From Marinobacter pelagius (GTDB taxonomy: Bacteria; Pseudomonadota; Gammaproteobacteria; Pseudomonadales; Oleiphilaceae): DNA of 64,000 nucleotides. The stretch is from the NCBI RefSeq assembly GCF_900114925.1, contig NZ_FOUR01000010.1, forward strand, positions 1 to 64,000, read 5' to 3'. Shown here one piece after another: positions 40,039 through 49,690 of the stretch. The notes under the pieces were generated by a model. The model saw only the letters and a list, made by a program, of their open reading frames with translations, ran no database searches and was not told the origin of the DNA. Made by a program: the position numbers and the translations under genes. Each line of letters starts with the position of its first letter. Within the stretch, counting starts at the first letter, position 1.

Positions 40039-40761
40039 TCAAGAACCCACAGGCCTCTGATGCCGCAAAAGATGATTCTCAAGCTTGCGGAAAGCAAACA
40101 CCAGAACAAACGTCAGCGCCATATAAAGCAGTGCCACAAAAATAAACGCCTCAAACGGCGCATAAAACCGCGAGTAAATATTCCGCGCCGCCCCGGTCAG
40201 ATCCACAATCGTCACCACACTCGCAATCGCACTCGAATGCAGCATGAAAATCACCTCATTCGAATACGCCTGCACTGCCCGCCGGGCCGCACTCGGCAAC
40301 ACAATGCGCCGCATCCGCATCCACCAGTTCATGCCATAGGCCTTGGCCGCCTCAATCTCCCCGTGCGGAGTCGACACAATCGCCCCCCGAATAATCTCCG
40401 TGGTATAGGCACAGGTATTCAGGGCAAACGCCAGCAGGGCAGGGTAGAACGGCTCCCGGAAAATCTCCCACCAGAAAGTTTCCTGGATACCGGGAATCTG
40501 GGCAATACCGTAGTAGATGATATACAGCTGGATCAGCAGCGGCGTGCCGCGGAACAGATAGGTGTAGATCCAGACTGGCCCGGACACCAGCGGATTCTTC
40601 GATGTCCGCAGAATCGCCAGTGGAATCGCGAACACCAGGCCGATCACCAGCGACAGGAATACCAGCTGCACGGTATTCACCATGCCATCCCAGTACTCCA
40701 TGATGGTCATGGCGGTAAAAATGTCGTTCTGGTCCAGCCACTGGGCAATAAAATCAGGCAT
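40039..40761 (-). CDS. Basic amino acid ABC transporter permease (HisM/ArtM/AotM type)
   Basis: This 240-residue inner-membrane permease has about five TM segments. The conserved loop contacting the ATPase is EIEAAKAYGMNWWMRMRRIVLPSA. It pairs with the next upstream gene (4 bp away) to form the channel for arginine, ornithine or histidine. The neighbouring AST genes favour arginine/ornithine. Confidence 0.92.
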   Translation of the reverse strand: MPDFIAQWLDQNDIFTAMTIMEYWDGMVNTVQLVFLSLVIGLVFAIPLAILRTSKNPLVSGPVWIYTYLFRGTPLLIQLYIIYYGIAQIPGIQETFWWEIFREPFYPALLAFALNTCAYTTEIIRGAIVSTPHGEIEAAKAYGMNWWMRMRRIVLPSAARRAVQAYSNEVIFMLHSSAIASVVTIVDLTGAARNIYSRFYAPFEAFIFVALLYMALTFVLVFAFRKLENHLLRHQRPVGS

Positions 40762-40764
40762 GCC

Positions 40765-41469
40765 TTAACTCCCCTGGACCACGCCAACATTGGCCCGTTT
40801 GTTGAGCCACTTGATGAACAGCTCGGAGCCCGCCGTAAGCCCCAGGTAAACCGCCGCAACCGGAATGAAGAAATGGAACGGCATACGTTCCGCCTTGGCG
40901 GCTTCCTCGGCAACCCGGACCATATCGGTCAGGCCGATGATGGACACCAGGGCCGTAGTTTTCAGCAGTACCTGCCAGTTATTACCAATGCCCGGCAGGG
41001 CGTGGCGCAGCATCTGCGGAAACATGATGCGCCGGAACGTATGCCAGCGCGTGAACCCGTAGGCTCTTGCTGCTTCGATCTGGCCCTTTTCCACGGCCAG
41101 GAAGGCGCCGCGGAAAGTCTCCGTCATGTAGGCACCAAAAATCAGCCCGATCGTAACCACCCCGGAGATGAATGGATCGAACTGGAAGAAAAAGTCGATT
41201 TCGTACGCGTCCCAGAGGTAATCCGACAGGATGTTCACGCCCACCTGGCCACCGTAGTAGAACAGCAACATCATCACCAGGTCGGGCACTCCCCGGATTA
41301 CCGTGGTGTAAAAAGTTGCGATACCTTTTGCGAGGCGGTTGCCGGACAGTTTCGAGGAGGCGCCAATGAGGCCCAGAGTAAGAGCCAGGACCAGGGAGAG
41401 GAACGCCAGTTCAATGGTGACCACTGCTCCGTCAAGCAGTTCCGGGCCATAGCCTTTCAGGTCGAGCAT
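40765..41469 (-). CDS. Basic amino acid ABC transporter permease (HisQ/ArtQ/AotQ type)
   Basis: About 234 residues with the permease loop QIEAARAYGFTRWHTFRRIM. The start MLDLKGYGPELLDGAVVTIE at 41469 matches the usual family N-terminus; a GTG at 41499 is also in frame but lies inside a GC hairpin. It forms the membrane channel with the HisM-like permease. Confidence 0.92.
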   Translation of the reverse strand: MLDLKGYGPELLDGAVVTIELAFLSLVLALTLGLIGASSKLSGNRLAKGIATFYTTVIRGVPDLVMMLLFYYGGQVGVNILSDYLWDAYEIDFFFQFDPFISGVVTIGLIFGAYMTETFRGAFLAVEKGQIEAARAYGFTRWHTFRRIMFPQMLRHALPGIGNNWQVLLKTTALVSIIGLTDMVRVAEEAAKAERMPFHFFIPVAAVYLGLTAGSELFIKWLNKRANVGVVQGS

Positions 41470-41488
41470 TGGGAAATCCGGTAGAGGA

Positions 41489-41510
41489 GGGGCGGCCACA
41501 GGGCCGCCCC
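41489..41510. promoter_or_regulatory. GC-rich hairpin between binding protein and permease genes
   Basis: GGGGCGGCC pairs with GGCCGCCCC around a short loop, 7 bp after the binding-protein stop. No T-run follows, so it more likely protects the upstream message or slows read-through, keeping binding protein in excess. Confidence 0.65.
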
Positions 41511-41517
41511 TGGCAGT

Positions 41518-42273
41518 TTAGATCTTGATGTCGTAGTTGAAGTATTTCTCCATGATGGCGTCATAGGTGCCATCATTCTTGAGCTTCTTCAGGGCTGCGT
41601 TCACCTTGTTGGCAAGCTCCTTGTCACGCTTGCGCATGGCAACAGCCACGCCCTGGCCAAGCTTGACCGGCGCGCCCACTTCCTTGAAACCTTCCTGGGA
41701 AAGGATGGTCTGCTCACCTACCGGGTAGTCCACAAACACCACGTCCAGGCGCTGACCTTCCAGGTCCAGGACCATGTCTTCAGCGGTGGTATAACGCTTG
41801 ATGGTGGCGATGCCGCCGAATTCCTCGGTGGCGTGGGTGTCCATGGTGGTGCCACGCTGCACACCGATGGTCTTGCCTTCCATCTCTTCCTTGCTGGTCA
41901 CGTCAGCAGAGAAACCGTCACGGGCGAACCAGCCACCCGGAGTGATGTAGTACGGGTCGGAGAACAGAACGCGCTCGGCCCGCTCTTCGGTGATGGACAT
42001 GGACGAGAAGATGGCGTCGTACTTGCGAGCCAGCAGGCCCGGAATCATGCCATCCCAGGCCTGAATGACGAATTCGCATTCGGCCTTGAGTTCCTCGCAC
42101 ATGGCTTCGGCCAGCTCGACCTCGAAACCGGTCAGCTCGCCGTTTTCATCACGGTATTCGAACGGCTCGTAGGGCACGTCGAAGGCGAGGCGGATTTCTT
42201 TCCAGTCCTTGGCCTGGACCGTGCCGGCGGCCATGGCCAGGGCGCAACTTGCTGCAACAATCAGTTTCTTCAT
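41518..42273 (-). CDS. Basic amino acid periplasmic binding protein (HisJ/ArtJ/AotJ type)
   Basis: This 251-residue protein has a signal peptide ending AGTVQA. The mature part contains FDVPYEPFEYRDENGELTG and DAIFSSMSITEERAERVLFS, typical of the lysine/arginine/ornithine-binding family. It follows the ATPase gene by about 80 bp and precedes the two permeases. Ligand by context: arginine or ornithine. Confidence 0.92.
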   Translation of the reverse strand: MKKLIVAASCALAMAAGTVQAKDWKEIRLAFDVPYEPFEYRDENGELTGFEVELAEAMCEELKAECEFVIQAWDGMIPGLLARKYDAIFSSMSITEERAERVLFSDPYYITPGGWFARDGFSADVTSKEEMEGKTIGVQRGTTMDTHATEEFGGIATIKRYTTAEDMVLDLEGQRLDVVFVDYPVGEQTILSQEGFKEVGAPVKLGQGVAVAMRKRDKELANKVNAALKKLKNDGTYDAIMEKYFNYDIKI

Positions 42274-42354
42274 GTGTCACTTCTCCAATTTTATGCCTTG
42301 TGGGCTATTTTTTAGGTATTTTTATTCCGACACAGGTCAAGATAGCACTCAGCG

Positions 42355-43125
42355 TCAGAACTTGGGAGCCAGGAACTGTTTCATGCGCTCCGAGTCAGGG
42401 TTGTCGAACACTTTTTGAGGCGAGCCCTGTTCCTCGATCACGCCCTGATGCAAAAACAGGACCTGAGTTGACACATCCTTTGCAAACGCCATCTCGTGGG
42501 TGACCACGATCATGGTGCGGCCTTCCTCGGCCAGGCTTTGCATGACCCTCAGCACCTCGCCCACCAGTTCCGGGTCGAGTGCCGATGTGGGTTCGTCAAA
42601 CAGCATCACTTCCGGTTCCATGGCCAGTGCCCGGGCAATCGCAGCACGTTGCTGCTGGCCGCCGGACATCTGGGCCGGGTAGTAATCCTTGCGTTCGTAG
42701 ATACCGACTTTCTGGAGATAGGCCTCGGCGCGCTCGATGGCTTCCTTTTTGGGGACCTTGAGCACGTTCACCGGCGCTTCAATGATGTTTTCCAGCACCG
42801 TCATGTGAGACCAGAGATTGAAGCTCTGGAAGACCATGGAAAGCTTGGAGCGGATCTGCTCAACCTGTTTGTTATCGGCCGGAATCCGCTCACCCTTGCG
42901 ATTGGTGGCGAACCGGATTGGGTCACCGTGCACGATAATGTCGCCGGAGGTGGGCGTCTCCAGCAGGTTGATGCAGCGCAGGAAGGTACTCTTGCCGGAC
43001 CCGGAGCTGCCAATCAGGGACACCACATCGCCTTTGCGGGTCTCCAGTGACACTCCCTTGAGTACTTCAAGCTTGCCAAAGGTCTTGTGAATGTCCCTGC
43101 AGATCAAGGGAGCTTGGTCCGCCAT
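42355..43125 (-). CDS. Basic amino acid ABC transporter ATPase (HisP/AotP type)
   Basis: This 256-residue ATPase has Walker A GSSGSGKS, signature [16 protein letters not shown] and Walker [15 protein letters not shown]. It is the first gene of the minus-strand transporter operon, ATPase then binding protein then permeases. Confidence 0.93.
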   Translation of the reverse strand: MADQAPLICRDIHKTFGKLEVLKGVSLETRKGDVVSLIGSSGSGKSTFLRCINLLETPTSGDIIVHGDPIRFATNRKGERIPADNKQVEQIRSKLSMVFQSFNLWSHMTVLENIIEAPVNVLKVPKKEAIERAEAYLQKVGIYERKDYYPAQMSGGQQQRAAIARALAMEPEVMLFDEPTSALDPELVGEVLRVMQSLAEEGRTMIVVTHEMAFAKDVSTQVLFLHQGVIEEQGSPQKVFDNPDSERMKQFLAPKF

Positions 43126-43161
43126 GGGTGACTCCTGAGATTTAGTTCAAAGGCGCATGTT

Positions 43162-43938
43162 TTACGGACTGTGGCGGCCGAAATCAATACCTGATTGATG
43201 AGGATTGCGGCCGTTCGGTATGACTTGGCTGCGAATCACCTTGTTTCCCTGCTGTTCCATGTCCTTCAGTGCATCGCTGACAAAACGCACGTGGGCAGTC
43301 GCTACCTTCTGGGCTGCTGCGGGTTTGCAATTCATGATGGCATCATAGAGCTGTCGGTGCTGACGCACGATGGTCTTGCGCATCTCCTCCCGGGGATTGA
43401 GGTTGGCGACCGCCGCATGGACCGTCAACAGCATCATGCTCTTCAGACCGCTGAGAAGGTGGACCAGTACCGGGTTGTGGGAGGCTTCCACAATCGCCTG
43501 GTGGAAGCCGTGGTCCGGCTTGGCGTTGCTCAGCGGATCGGTTTCCTCCAGTGCCCGGAAGGCCTTGGTAATCCGGTGCTTGTCGAGGCTGGTGGCCCGT
43601 TGGGCTGCCAGGAACGCCGCCTGTCCCTCAAGCTGTTCCCGAACTTCGAGTAAGTCATAAAGAGTGCGCGGATGCCCCTCGTAAAGCTGCATCAGGGGGC
43701 TTTGTTCTTCGAACTCGCCGGTCTCCGGGACCAGGCTGGCAACAAAGGAGCCCTTGCCGTGCCGGGTTTCGATCACGCCACGGCCCTGCAATTCGTGCAG
43801 GGCTTCGCGGATGATCGCGCGGGACACGCGCAGGCGCGCTGCGAGCTGCCGCTCGGATGGAATCTTTTGCCCCGGAGCCAGCCCACCATCAAGGATGAGG
43901 CGCTCCAGCCGATATGAGATTTCCTGGGAAATAGCCAT
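43162..43938 (-). CDS. glcC: GlcC-like GntR/FadR-family regulator
   Basis: The start at 43938 (MAISQEISYRLERLILDGGL) is the natural GntR opening; the frame is open further upstream. About 258 residues: winged helix (PSERQLAARLRVSRAIIREAL then GRGVIETRHGKGSFV) and a C-terminal FadR-type all-helical ligand domain (FCD). It is divergent from a TRAP transporter and glcGDEF genes, which makes it a GlcC-type sensor of glycolate or another 2-hydroxyacid. Two identical TGGTCTGACCA sites lie in the divergent region. Confidence 0.87.
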   Translation of the reverse strand: MAISQEISYRLERLILDGGLAPGQKIPSERQLAARLRVSRAIIREALHELQGRGVIETRHGKGSFVASLVPETGEFEEQSPLMQLYEGHPRTLYDLLEVREQLEGQAAFLAAQRATSLDKHRITKAFRALEETDPLSNAKPDHGFHQAIVEASHNPVLVHLLSGLKSMMLLTVHAAVANLNPREEMRKTIVRQHRQLYDAIMNCKPAAAQKVATAHVRFVSDALKDMEQQGNKVIRSQVIPNGRNPHQSGIDFGRHSP

Positions 43939-43958
43939 GGGATTGCCTGTGTGAATCG

Positions 43959-43969
43959 TGGTCTGACCA
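43959..43969. promoter_or_regulatory. FadR-type operator at the glcC-like gene
   Basis: TGGTCTGACCA, a TGGTnnnACCA palindrome typical of FadR-subfamily GntR proteins, lies about 20 bp upstream of the regulator's start codon. It suggests autoregulation. Confidence 0.7.
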
Positions 43970-44073
43970 GTGACCCTTGTAATTGTCCGTGATTGGTCCG
44001 TCAACCAATGTGCTCCCAAGCCCCTAAAATATGGCTGATCGAGCGGAATTCGTCCATTTACCATACAGGAAAA

Positions 44074-44088
44074 ACTGGTCTGACCAGT
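44074..44088. promoter_or_regulatory. FadR-type operator facing the TRAP/glc operon
   Basis: ACTGGTC-t-GACCAGT, a perfect 15-bp palindrome with the same core as the site at 43959, lies about 115 bp ahead of dctP. It probably controls the dctPQM-glcGDEF operon. Confidence 0.72.
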
Positions 44089-44203
44089 AGCGTCTCGACT
44101 GGACTAAATGCGATTTGACTACGAATATCTTTGTAATGTCGGCGTGTGCGCCGGCGTTAGACCTGACGCTTACTAAAAAAACAATGCTAACGGAGACGTC
44201 TCG

Positions 44204-45340
44204 ATGACCTCGAACAAGCACATCCGTAATAACTGTGACTCCGGTGAGACCCCACCTCGCCGCAATTTCCTCAAGACTGCCGTTGTTGGTGCCGCTTTTG
44301 CCGGTGCAATGATGATGGGCGCCGGACAGGCCCATGCAGCTACCACGTGGAAGATCCAGTCCGTCTGGGATGCAGGTACCGTGGGCTACGACCTGTTCGA
44401 ACAATGGTGCAACAGCATGGAAGAGAAGTCCGGTGGCGAGCTGATCTTCAAGCCGTTCCCGGCCAAGGCCGTTGCTGCCGACAATAACGCCCTGTTCGAT
44501 TCCGTACGTAATGGCGTACTGCAGGGTATGAACCCGTTCACCCTGTACTGGTCCGGCAAGATTCCGGCCTCTGTATTCCTGTCTTCCTACCCCGCCGGTC
44601 CGGACCAGCCTCACCAGTGGGATACCATGTTCTACTCCATGGGCATGCTGGAAAAGACCCGGGAAATCTACAAGAAGTACGGTCTGTTCTACGTTGGCCC
44701 GATCCAGCACGACGCCAACATCATCCACTCCAAGAAGCCGGTAAACAGCCTTGAAGACCTCAAGGGCATGAAGATCCGTGTTCCGGGTGGCATGGTGGCC
44801 GAGGTATTCCAGCAGTTCGGCGTTTCCACCGTGAGCCTGCCGGGTTCCGACATCTTCCCGGCCCTGGAAAAGGGCACCATCGACGCGGCTGACTACGTGG
44901 GCCCCGCAGTGAACTGGGAACTGGGCTTCTCCCAGGTGACCGATTACATCATGTTCGGACCTCCTGGCGTCATGTCTGTCTACCAGCCGGTGGACCTGAT
45001 GGACCTGACCGTCAACCTGCGCGCCTGGAACTCCCTGGATCCGAAACTGCAGCAGCTGGTTGAGGACGAAGTGCGGAACTATTCCCAGAAGCACTACCTG
45101 ACCATTCAGCAGCGCAACATCGAGGCGATGGAGAAGTTCAAGGAAGCGGGGGACACCGTTACCCGTTTGAGCCAGGAAGACTTGCAGGAATTCCGTCGCG
45201 CGGCCATTCCGATCTGGTACAAGTGGGCCAACAAAGATGACGACGCCCGTGCCATTTTCGACATGCAGCTCGAGTACATGATGAACGAGACTGTGGGCTA
45301 TGTTGACGAGTCTGACCTTGAGGGTGTACCGGGCCGGTAA
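44204..45340 (+). CDS. dctP: TRAP transporter binding protein (DctP type)
   Basis: This 378-residue protein has a twin-arginine signal (PPRRNFLKTAVVGAAF) ending AQAHA. The mature DctP-fold domain has WDAGTVGYDLFEQWCNSMEE, HSKKPVNSLEDLKGMKIRVP and the helix with the carboxylate-binding Arg in that strand. It collects an organic acid in the periplasm; glycolate, lactate or another 2-hydroxyacid fits the operon. A hairpin follows before dctQ. Confidence 0.9.
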   Translation: MTSNKHIRNNCDSGETPPRRNFLKTAVVGAAFAGAMMMGAGQAHAATTWKIQSVWDAGTVGYDLFEQWCNSMEEKSGGELIFKPFPAKAVAADNNALFDSVRNGVLQGMNPFTLYWSGKIPASVFLSSYPAGPDQPHQWDTMFYSMGMLEKTREIYKKYGLFYVGPIQHDANIIHSKKPVNSLEDLKGMKIRVPGGMVAEVFQQFGVSTVSLPGSDIFPALEKGTIDAADYVGPAVNWELGFSQVTDYIMFGPPGVMSVYQPVDLMDLTVNLRAWNSLDPKLQQLVEDEVRNYSQKHYLTIQQRNIEAMEKFKEAGDTVTRLSQEDLQEFRRAAIPIWYKWANKDDDARAIFDMQLEYMMNETVGYVDESDLEGVPGR

Positions 45341-45371
45341 CGCCTTCTTGAATCAATAAAAAAAGAAACGA

Positions 45372-45416
45372 GGGGAAGGACAGGGACAGCTCCGAAGGAG
45401 ACGTTCCGCCTTCCCC
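45372..45416 (+). promoter_or_regulatory. Hairpin between dctP and dctQ
   Basis: GGGGAAGG (45372-45379) pairs with CCTTCCCC (45409-45416), with an inner CTCC/GGAG stem, followed by GTTTTG. It may be a partial terminator or a processing site keeping binding-protein message in excess. Confidence 0.65.
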
Positions 45417-45441
45417 GTTTTGTGGCTGAGGATGCAACAAC

Positions 45442-46146
45442 ATGTCTGATCTTGAAGGTTTCGGATTCGTATTGCCGCACTGGTTCTACTGGGGCTGGCT
45501 TGCGGTCATGCCGCTGATCATGATGGCCTGGGACAAGTGGAGTAGTGGCCATGGAGGCGAGACTGCCGAACCGGAATTGACACCGGGCGAACTGCAGGCG
45601 GAAGAGGACGACCCGCTGATCTATCTCCAGTTCGAGGGTAACTGGTTTACCAAGGTGGTTGACTGGATCTGTGACAAATCCGGTCTGTTCGTGTCGTTCT
45701 GGACGGTGAACGCCGTCGTGTTCTATTTCTTTGAAGTGGTCATGCGCTACCTCTTCAACATGCCGACCATCTGGGTGCATGAATCCAGCTTCCTGTTGCT
45801 GGGCATGCAGTACCTGCTGGCCGGAGCGTTCGCCATGCTTCACGGCGCCCATGTGCGGGTTGACGTGATGTATAACCTGTTGCCGGTACGGGGCAGGGTC
45901 GGCATGGATATCTTTACCTCCATGTTCTTCTTCATGTTCGCCCTGGTACTGATGATTACCTCCTGGACCTTTTTCCAGAACTCCTATTCCATGAATGAAA
46001 CCACGGTTGAGACCTGGGGCATTCAGTACTGGCCCGTGAAAGGCATGATGGTACTGGGTTCAGTCCTTCTCTTACTCGCAGGCATATCCAAACTGATCAA
46101 GGATATCGTCCTGTTCGTCCGTCTTGGCCGGGAGCGCACCGCATGA
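45442..46146 (+). CDS. dctQ: TRAP transporter small membrane subunit (DctQ type)
   Basis: This 234-residue inner-membrane protein has an N-terminal hydrophobic segment, a charged cytoplasmic stretch and then the DctQ four-helix region (FWTVNAVVFYFFEVVMRYLF then LLGMQYLLAGAFAMLHGAHV). The extra N-terminal part makes it longer than a minimal DctQ. Its stop overlaps the dctM start (ATGA). Confidence 0.9.
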   Translation: MSDLEGFGFVLPHWFYWGWLAVMPLIMMAWDKWSSGHGGETAEPELTPGELQAEEDDPLIYLQFEGNWFTKVVDWICDKSGLFVSFWTVNAVVFYFFEVVMRYLFNMPTIWVHESSFLLLGMQYLLAGAFAMLHGAHVRVDVMYNLLPVRGRVGMDIFTSMFFFMFALVLMITSWTFFQNSYSMNETTVETWGIQYWPVKGMMVLGSVLLLLAGISKLIKDIVLFVRLGRERTA

Positions 46147-47678
46147 GCACAAATACAACAACTGCGCCGGGCAGCAACCTGATCGGTAAGCTGAGTACCT
46201 GGCTGATGATAGCCGCCACTGTGGGGCTGGCGTTTGTCATCTGTGTTGAGATGATCAACATTTTGTTCTACGACCCTTGGAGTGACGAGAAATTCCTGTT
46301 CAAGCTCTCGGGCAGTCTTTCGGACGTCAAGATCGGGCCTCTGACCTATCTGATGTTCGGTTCCCTGGCCGTGGCCCTGATGATGGGGCTGCCGCTGGCA
46401 TTCGTGACCGGCGGCCTCGGGGTCATGTTCATCTATCTGGTGGGCGACTCGCTGATGCTGAACATCGTGCCGAGCCGCATCTTCCCGATGATGACCAACT
46501 CCGACCTTGCCGCGATACCGCTGTTCATTTTCATGGCCTCCATGCTCGAGCGTGCGGGCCTGATCGAGGAAATGTTCAGCGTGGTCTACAAGTGGATGGG
46601 TGGCCTCAGTGGTGGCCTGGCAACGGCGACCATCCTGGCTTCCACCATTCTCGCTGCGATGGTTGGTGTTATCGGCGCGGCGGTGGTCACCATGGGGATT
46701 ATCGCCCTGCCGGCGATGCTCAAGCGTGGCTATGACCACAAGATCGCACTCGGTTCGATCATGGCCGGTGGCACCCTGGGGATCCTGATCCCGCCGTCAA
46801 TCCTGGCCATCCTCTATGCCGTTGTGGCACAGCAGTCGGTGGGAGAATTGTACCTGGGTTCCATCATTCCGGGCCTTCTGTTGTCCGGCTTCTACATCGC
46901 CTATGTGCTGATCCGCAGCTGGATCAACCCGAAGCTGGGCCCGCCGGTGCCGATGGAAGAGCGCATTTCCTTCAGGGAAAAGCTCCTTCTCCTGAAAAGC
47001 CTGATCGCTCCGCTGATCCTGGTGTTCCTGGTGCTGGGCCTGCTGTTCGGTGGTATTGCAACGCCCGTTGAGGCCGCCGGTATCGGTTCCTTCGGTGCCA
47101 TCGTGGTTGCCATGATGCACGGCAAGTTCTCCATCGGCGGCCTGCGTGAAGCCTCCGTGACCACCGCCAAGGCCTCCGCCATGGTGCTGTGGATCATGTT
47201 CGGTGCCTCGGTCTTCGTTGGCTTCTACATTCTGCAGGGCGGTCAGCAGTTCGTGACCGACGCCATCCTCGGAACCGGTCTGTCGGCCTACGGCATCCTG
47301 TTCCTGCTGATGGTACTGCTGGTCATCCTCGGCATGTTCCTGGACTGGGTAGGGATTCTGCTGCTGGCAGTGCCCATCTTCATTCCGATCGTCGAAGCAC
47401 TGGAATTCCCGGGTCTGCTGGGCTTCCCGCCGGTGGCCGGTGAGGACGTGGTGCTCTGGTTCGGTGTGCTCTACCTGGTCAACATGCAGATGTCCTTCCT
47501 GAGTCCGCCTTTCGGCTACGCGCTGTTCTACATTCGCGGCGTATGCCCGCCGGAAATCTCCATGGGCACGATCTTCAAGTCGTCCCTGGTGTTCCTGGCG
47601 ATCCAGGCGTTCGGACTGTTCATGTGTATTCTCATCCCCGGCATTGTCACCTGGCTGCCAGGGCTGGTTTACGGTTAA
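46143..47678 (+). CDS. dctM: TRAP transporter large permease (DctM type)
   Basis: This 511-residue sodium-coupled permease has about 12 or more TM segments and the family motifs AAIPLFIFMASMLERAGLIE and GGTLGILIPPSILAILYAV. It works with DctP and DctQ to import a carboxylate. It is followed 22 bp later by a GlcG-like gene. Confidence 0.93.
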   Translation: MSTNTTTAPGSNLIGKLSTWLMIAATVGLAFVICVEMINILFYDPWSDEKFLFKLSGSLSDVKIGPLTYLMFGSLAVALMMGLPLAFVTGGLGVMFIYLVGDSLMLNIVPSRIFPMMTNSDLAAIPLFIFMASMLERAGLIEEMFSVVYKWMGGLSGGLATATILASTILAAMVGVIGAAVVTMGIIALPAMLKRGYDHKIALGSIMAGGTLGILIPPSILAILYAVVAQQSVGELYLGSIIPGLLLSGFYIAYVLIRSWINPKLGPPVPMEERISFREKLLLLKSLIAPLILVFLVLGLLFGGIATPVEAAGIGSFGAIVVAMMHGKFSIGGLREASVTTAKASAMVLWIMFGASVFVGFYILQGGQQFVTDAILGTGLSAYGILFLLMVLLVILGMFLDWVGILLLAVPIFIPIVEALEFPGLLGFPPVAGEDVVLWFGVLYLVNMQMSFLSPPFGYALFYIRGVCPPEISMGTIFKSSLVFLAIQAFGLFMCILIPGIVTWLPGLVYG

Positions 47679-47700
47679 TCAATTCAAGGAGTAAATCGAT

Positions 47701-48126
47701 ATGTTGACGATCAATCGGCTGGATATTGCCGACGCACGGATCCTGATTGAAGGCGCGGCTGAAAAGGCCCGCGAGATCGGTGTTCCCATGTGCATCGCGG
47801 TGGTTGACGAGTCTGGTAACCTGATTGCGTTCGAGCGTATGGACGGCGGCAAGATCACCAGTGTGACCATTGCCCAGGACAAGGCGTTCACCGCAGCGGC
47901 AGCCAAGAAAGCCACCCATGACTACAACAAGGTGAACACGCCGGGTAGTCTGGCTTTCGGTATCCATACGGAAGTGGGGTGTCGCATCAGCTCCGTCGGT
48001 GGCGGCCTGCCGGTGATCGTCAACGGTGAGGTGGTCGGTGGTATCGGTCTCAGCTCGGGCACGCCGCAGCAGGACATGGACTGCGCGCAGGCCGGTATCG
48101 ATTACTTCGAAACCAAACGCAAGTAA
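47701..48126 (+). CDS. glcG: GlcG/HbpS-family protein
   Basis: This 141-residue cytoplasmic protein of the HbpS-like (DUF336) fold opens ADARILIEGAAEKAREIGVP and has VVDESGNLIAFERMDG and IVNGEVVGGIGLSSGTPQQD. E. coli GlcG is encoded in the glycolate operon without a settled role; some relatives bind haem or cobalamin. Here it sits between the TRAP genes and glcDEF. A GC hairpin follows. Confidence 0.87.
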   Translation: MLTINRLDIADARILIEGAAEKAREIGVPMCIAVVDESGNLIAFERMDGGKITSVTIAQDKAFTAAAAKKATHDYNKVNTPGSLAFGIHTEVGCRISSVGGGLPVIVNGEVVGGIGLSSGTPQQDMDCAQAGIDYFETKRK

Positions 48127-48144
48127 ACGCTGTCTCACCTGAAC

Positions 48145-48166
48145 GGGCGGGCGATCGGGCCCGCCC
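48145..48166. promoter_or_regulatory. GC hairpin between glcG and glcD
   Basis: GGGCGGGC pairs with GCCCGCCC around a 6-nt loop, about 20 bp after the glcG stop, without a T-run. It is a likely message-stability or weak attenuation structure inside the operon. Confidence 0.6.
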
Positions 48167-48217
48167 ACGTTATCCGCGCCCACGCGGATTCGACGACATC
48201 CAGAATCAGAGAACGTT

Positions 48218-49690
48218 ATGAATACCAAGCCGAAAGCCAGCAAAGCGCAGCTGGCGGAGCAGTTCCGGTCATTCATTGATCCGGAATACGTCATCACCGA
48301 TGACGAAACCCTGAAACCTTACGAGTGTGACGGCCTCGCGATGTACCGCGAAATGCCCATGCTTGTGGTGCTGCCGGAGACCGTGGAGCAGGTGCAACGC
48401 GTGATGCGCATCTGCCATGAAAACGACGTGCCGGTGGTTGCCCGCGGTGCCGGAACCGGCCTTTGCGCCGGCGCCATGCCGCACAAGGAAGGGGTGGTGC
48501 TCTCGCTGGCCAAGTTCAACCGGATTATCAAGATCGATCCACTCGGTCGAACGGCAAGGCTGCAGCCCGGTGTCCGTAACCTCGCCATCAGTGAAGAGGC
48601 GGCCCAGTACGGCCTGTATTACGGCCCGGATCCCTCGTCCCAGATCGCCTGCACCATCGGCGGCAATGTGGCGGAGAACTCCGGGGGCGTTCACTGCCTA
48701 AAGTATGGCCTGACTGTTCACAACATCCTGAGTGTCGAGATGGTGACCGCCGAGGGCGATCTGATCACCATCGGCAGCGATGGTCTGGATAGCTGTGGCA
48801 TGGATCTGCTGGCGCTGATTACCGGTTCCGAGGGCCTGCTGGGTGTGGTTACCGAAGTGAAGGTGAAACTCCTGCCAACCCCGGAAGTTGCCCAGGTAAT
48901 CATGGCCGGCTTCGACAGTGTGGAGAAGGGCGGCGATGCCGTCGGCGGTATCATCTCCCACGGGATTATCCCCGGTGGCCTGGAGATGATGGACAGCCAC
49001 GCCATCATTGCCGCTGACGACTTTGCCCAGGCAGGTTACCCGCGCGACGCCAAGGCGCTGCTGCTGTGCGAGGTCGATGGTACCGAGGAAGAGGTGCACG
49101 AACATATCGCCGAGGCCGAGGAAGTTTTCCGCAAGCTGGGGGCAACCTCGATCCGGACCTCCCAGAGCGAGGAAGAGCGCGCCCTGTTGTGGAAGGGCCG
49201 CAAGTCCGCCTTCCCGGCGGTCGGTCGGATCTCGCCGGATTATTACTGCATGGACGGTACCATTCCCCGTCGCCATCTCGCCCGTGTCCTGCTGGAAATG
49301 GAAAAGATGTCCGACAAGTATGGTCTGCGCGTGGCCAACGTGTTCCATGCCGGGGACGGGAATCTGCACCCCCTGATCCTGTTCGATGCGAACGTTCCGG
49401 GTGAATTCGAGATCACCGAGGAATTCGGCAGCAAGATCCTCGAATTGTGTGTGGAAGTGGGTGGCTGTATCACCGGTGAACATGGTGTCGGCGTCGAGAA
49501 GATCCGCCAGATGGCGGTGCAGTTCAACGATGAAGAACTACAGCAGTTCCACGACGTCAAAGCCGCGTTTGATCCGACCGGCATCCTGAACCCGGGCAAG
49601 GGGGTTCCCACCCTCAAGTTCTGCCAGGAATACCGCTCCATCGAACACAAGCAACACAAGCACGAACAGACGGACGCCGCCCATGGCTGA
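48218..49690 (+). CDS. glcD: Glycolate oxidase FAD subunit
   Basis: This 490-residue FAD-linked oxidase has the PCMH FAD domain (VVARGAGTGLCAGAMPHKEGV, IGGNVAENSGGVHCLKYG) and the C-terminal oxidase domain with HAGDGNLHPLILFD and GCITGEHGVGVEK. It oxidises glycolate to glyoxylate with GlcE and GlcF at the membrane. Its stop overlaps the glcE start by 8 bp. Confidence 0.94.
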   Translation: MNTKPKASKAQLAEQFRSFIDPEYVITDDETLKPYECDGLAMYREMPMLVVLPETVEQVQRVMRICHENDVPVVARGAGTGLCAGAMPHKEGVVLSLAKFNRIIKIDPLGRTARLQPGVRNLAISEEAAQYGLYYGPDPSSQIACTIGGNVAENSGGVHCLKYGLTVHNILSVEMVTAEGDLITIGSDGLDSCGMDLLALITGSEGLLGVVTEVKVKLLPTPEVAQVIMAGFDSVEKGGDAVGGIISHGIIPGGLEMMDSHAIIAADDFAQAGYPRDAKALLLCEVDGTEEEVHEHIAEAEEVFRKLGATSIRTSQSEEERALLWKGRKSAFPAVGRISPDYYCMDGTIPRRHLARVLLEMEKMSDKYGLRVANVFHAGDGNLHPLILFDANVPGEFEITEEFGSKILELCVEVGGCITGEHGVGVEKIRQMAVQFNDEELQQFHDVKAAFDPTGILNPGKGVPTLKFCQEYRSIEHKQHKHEQTDAAHG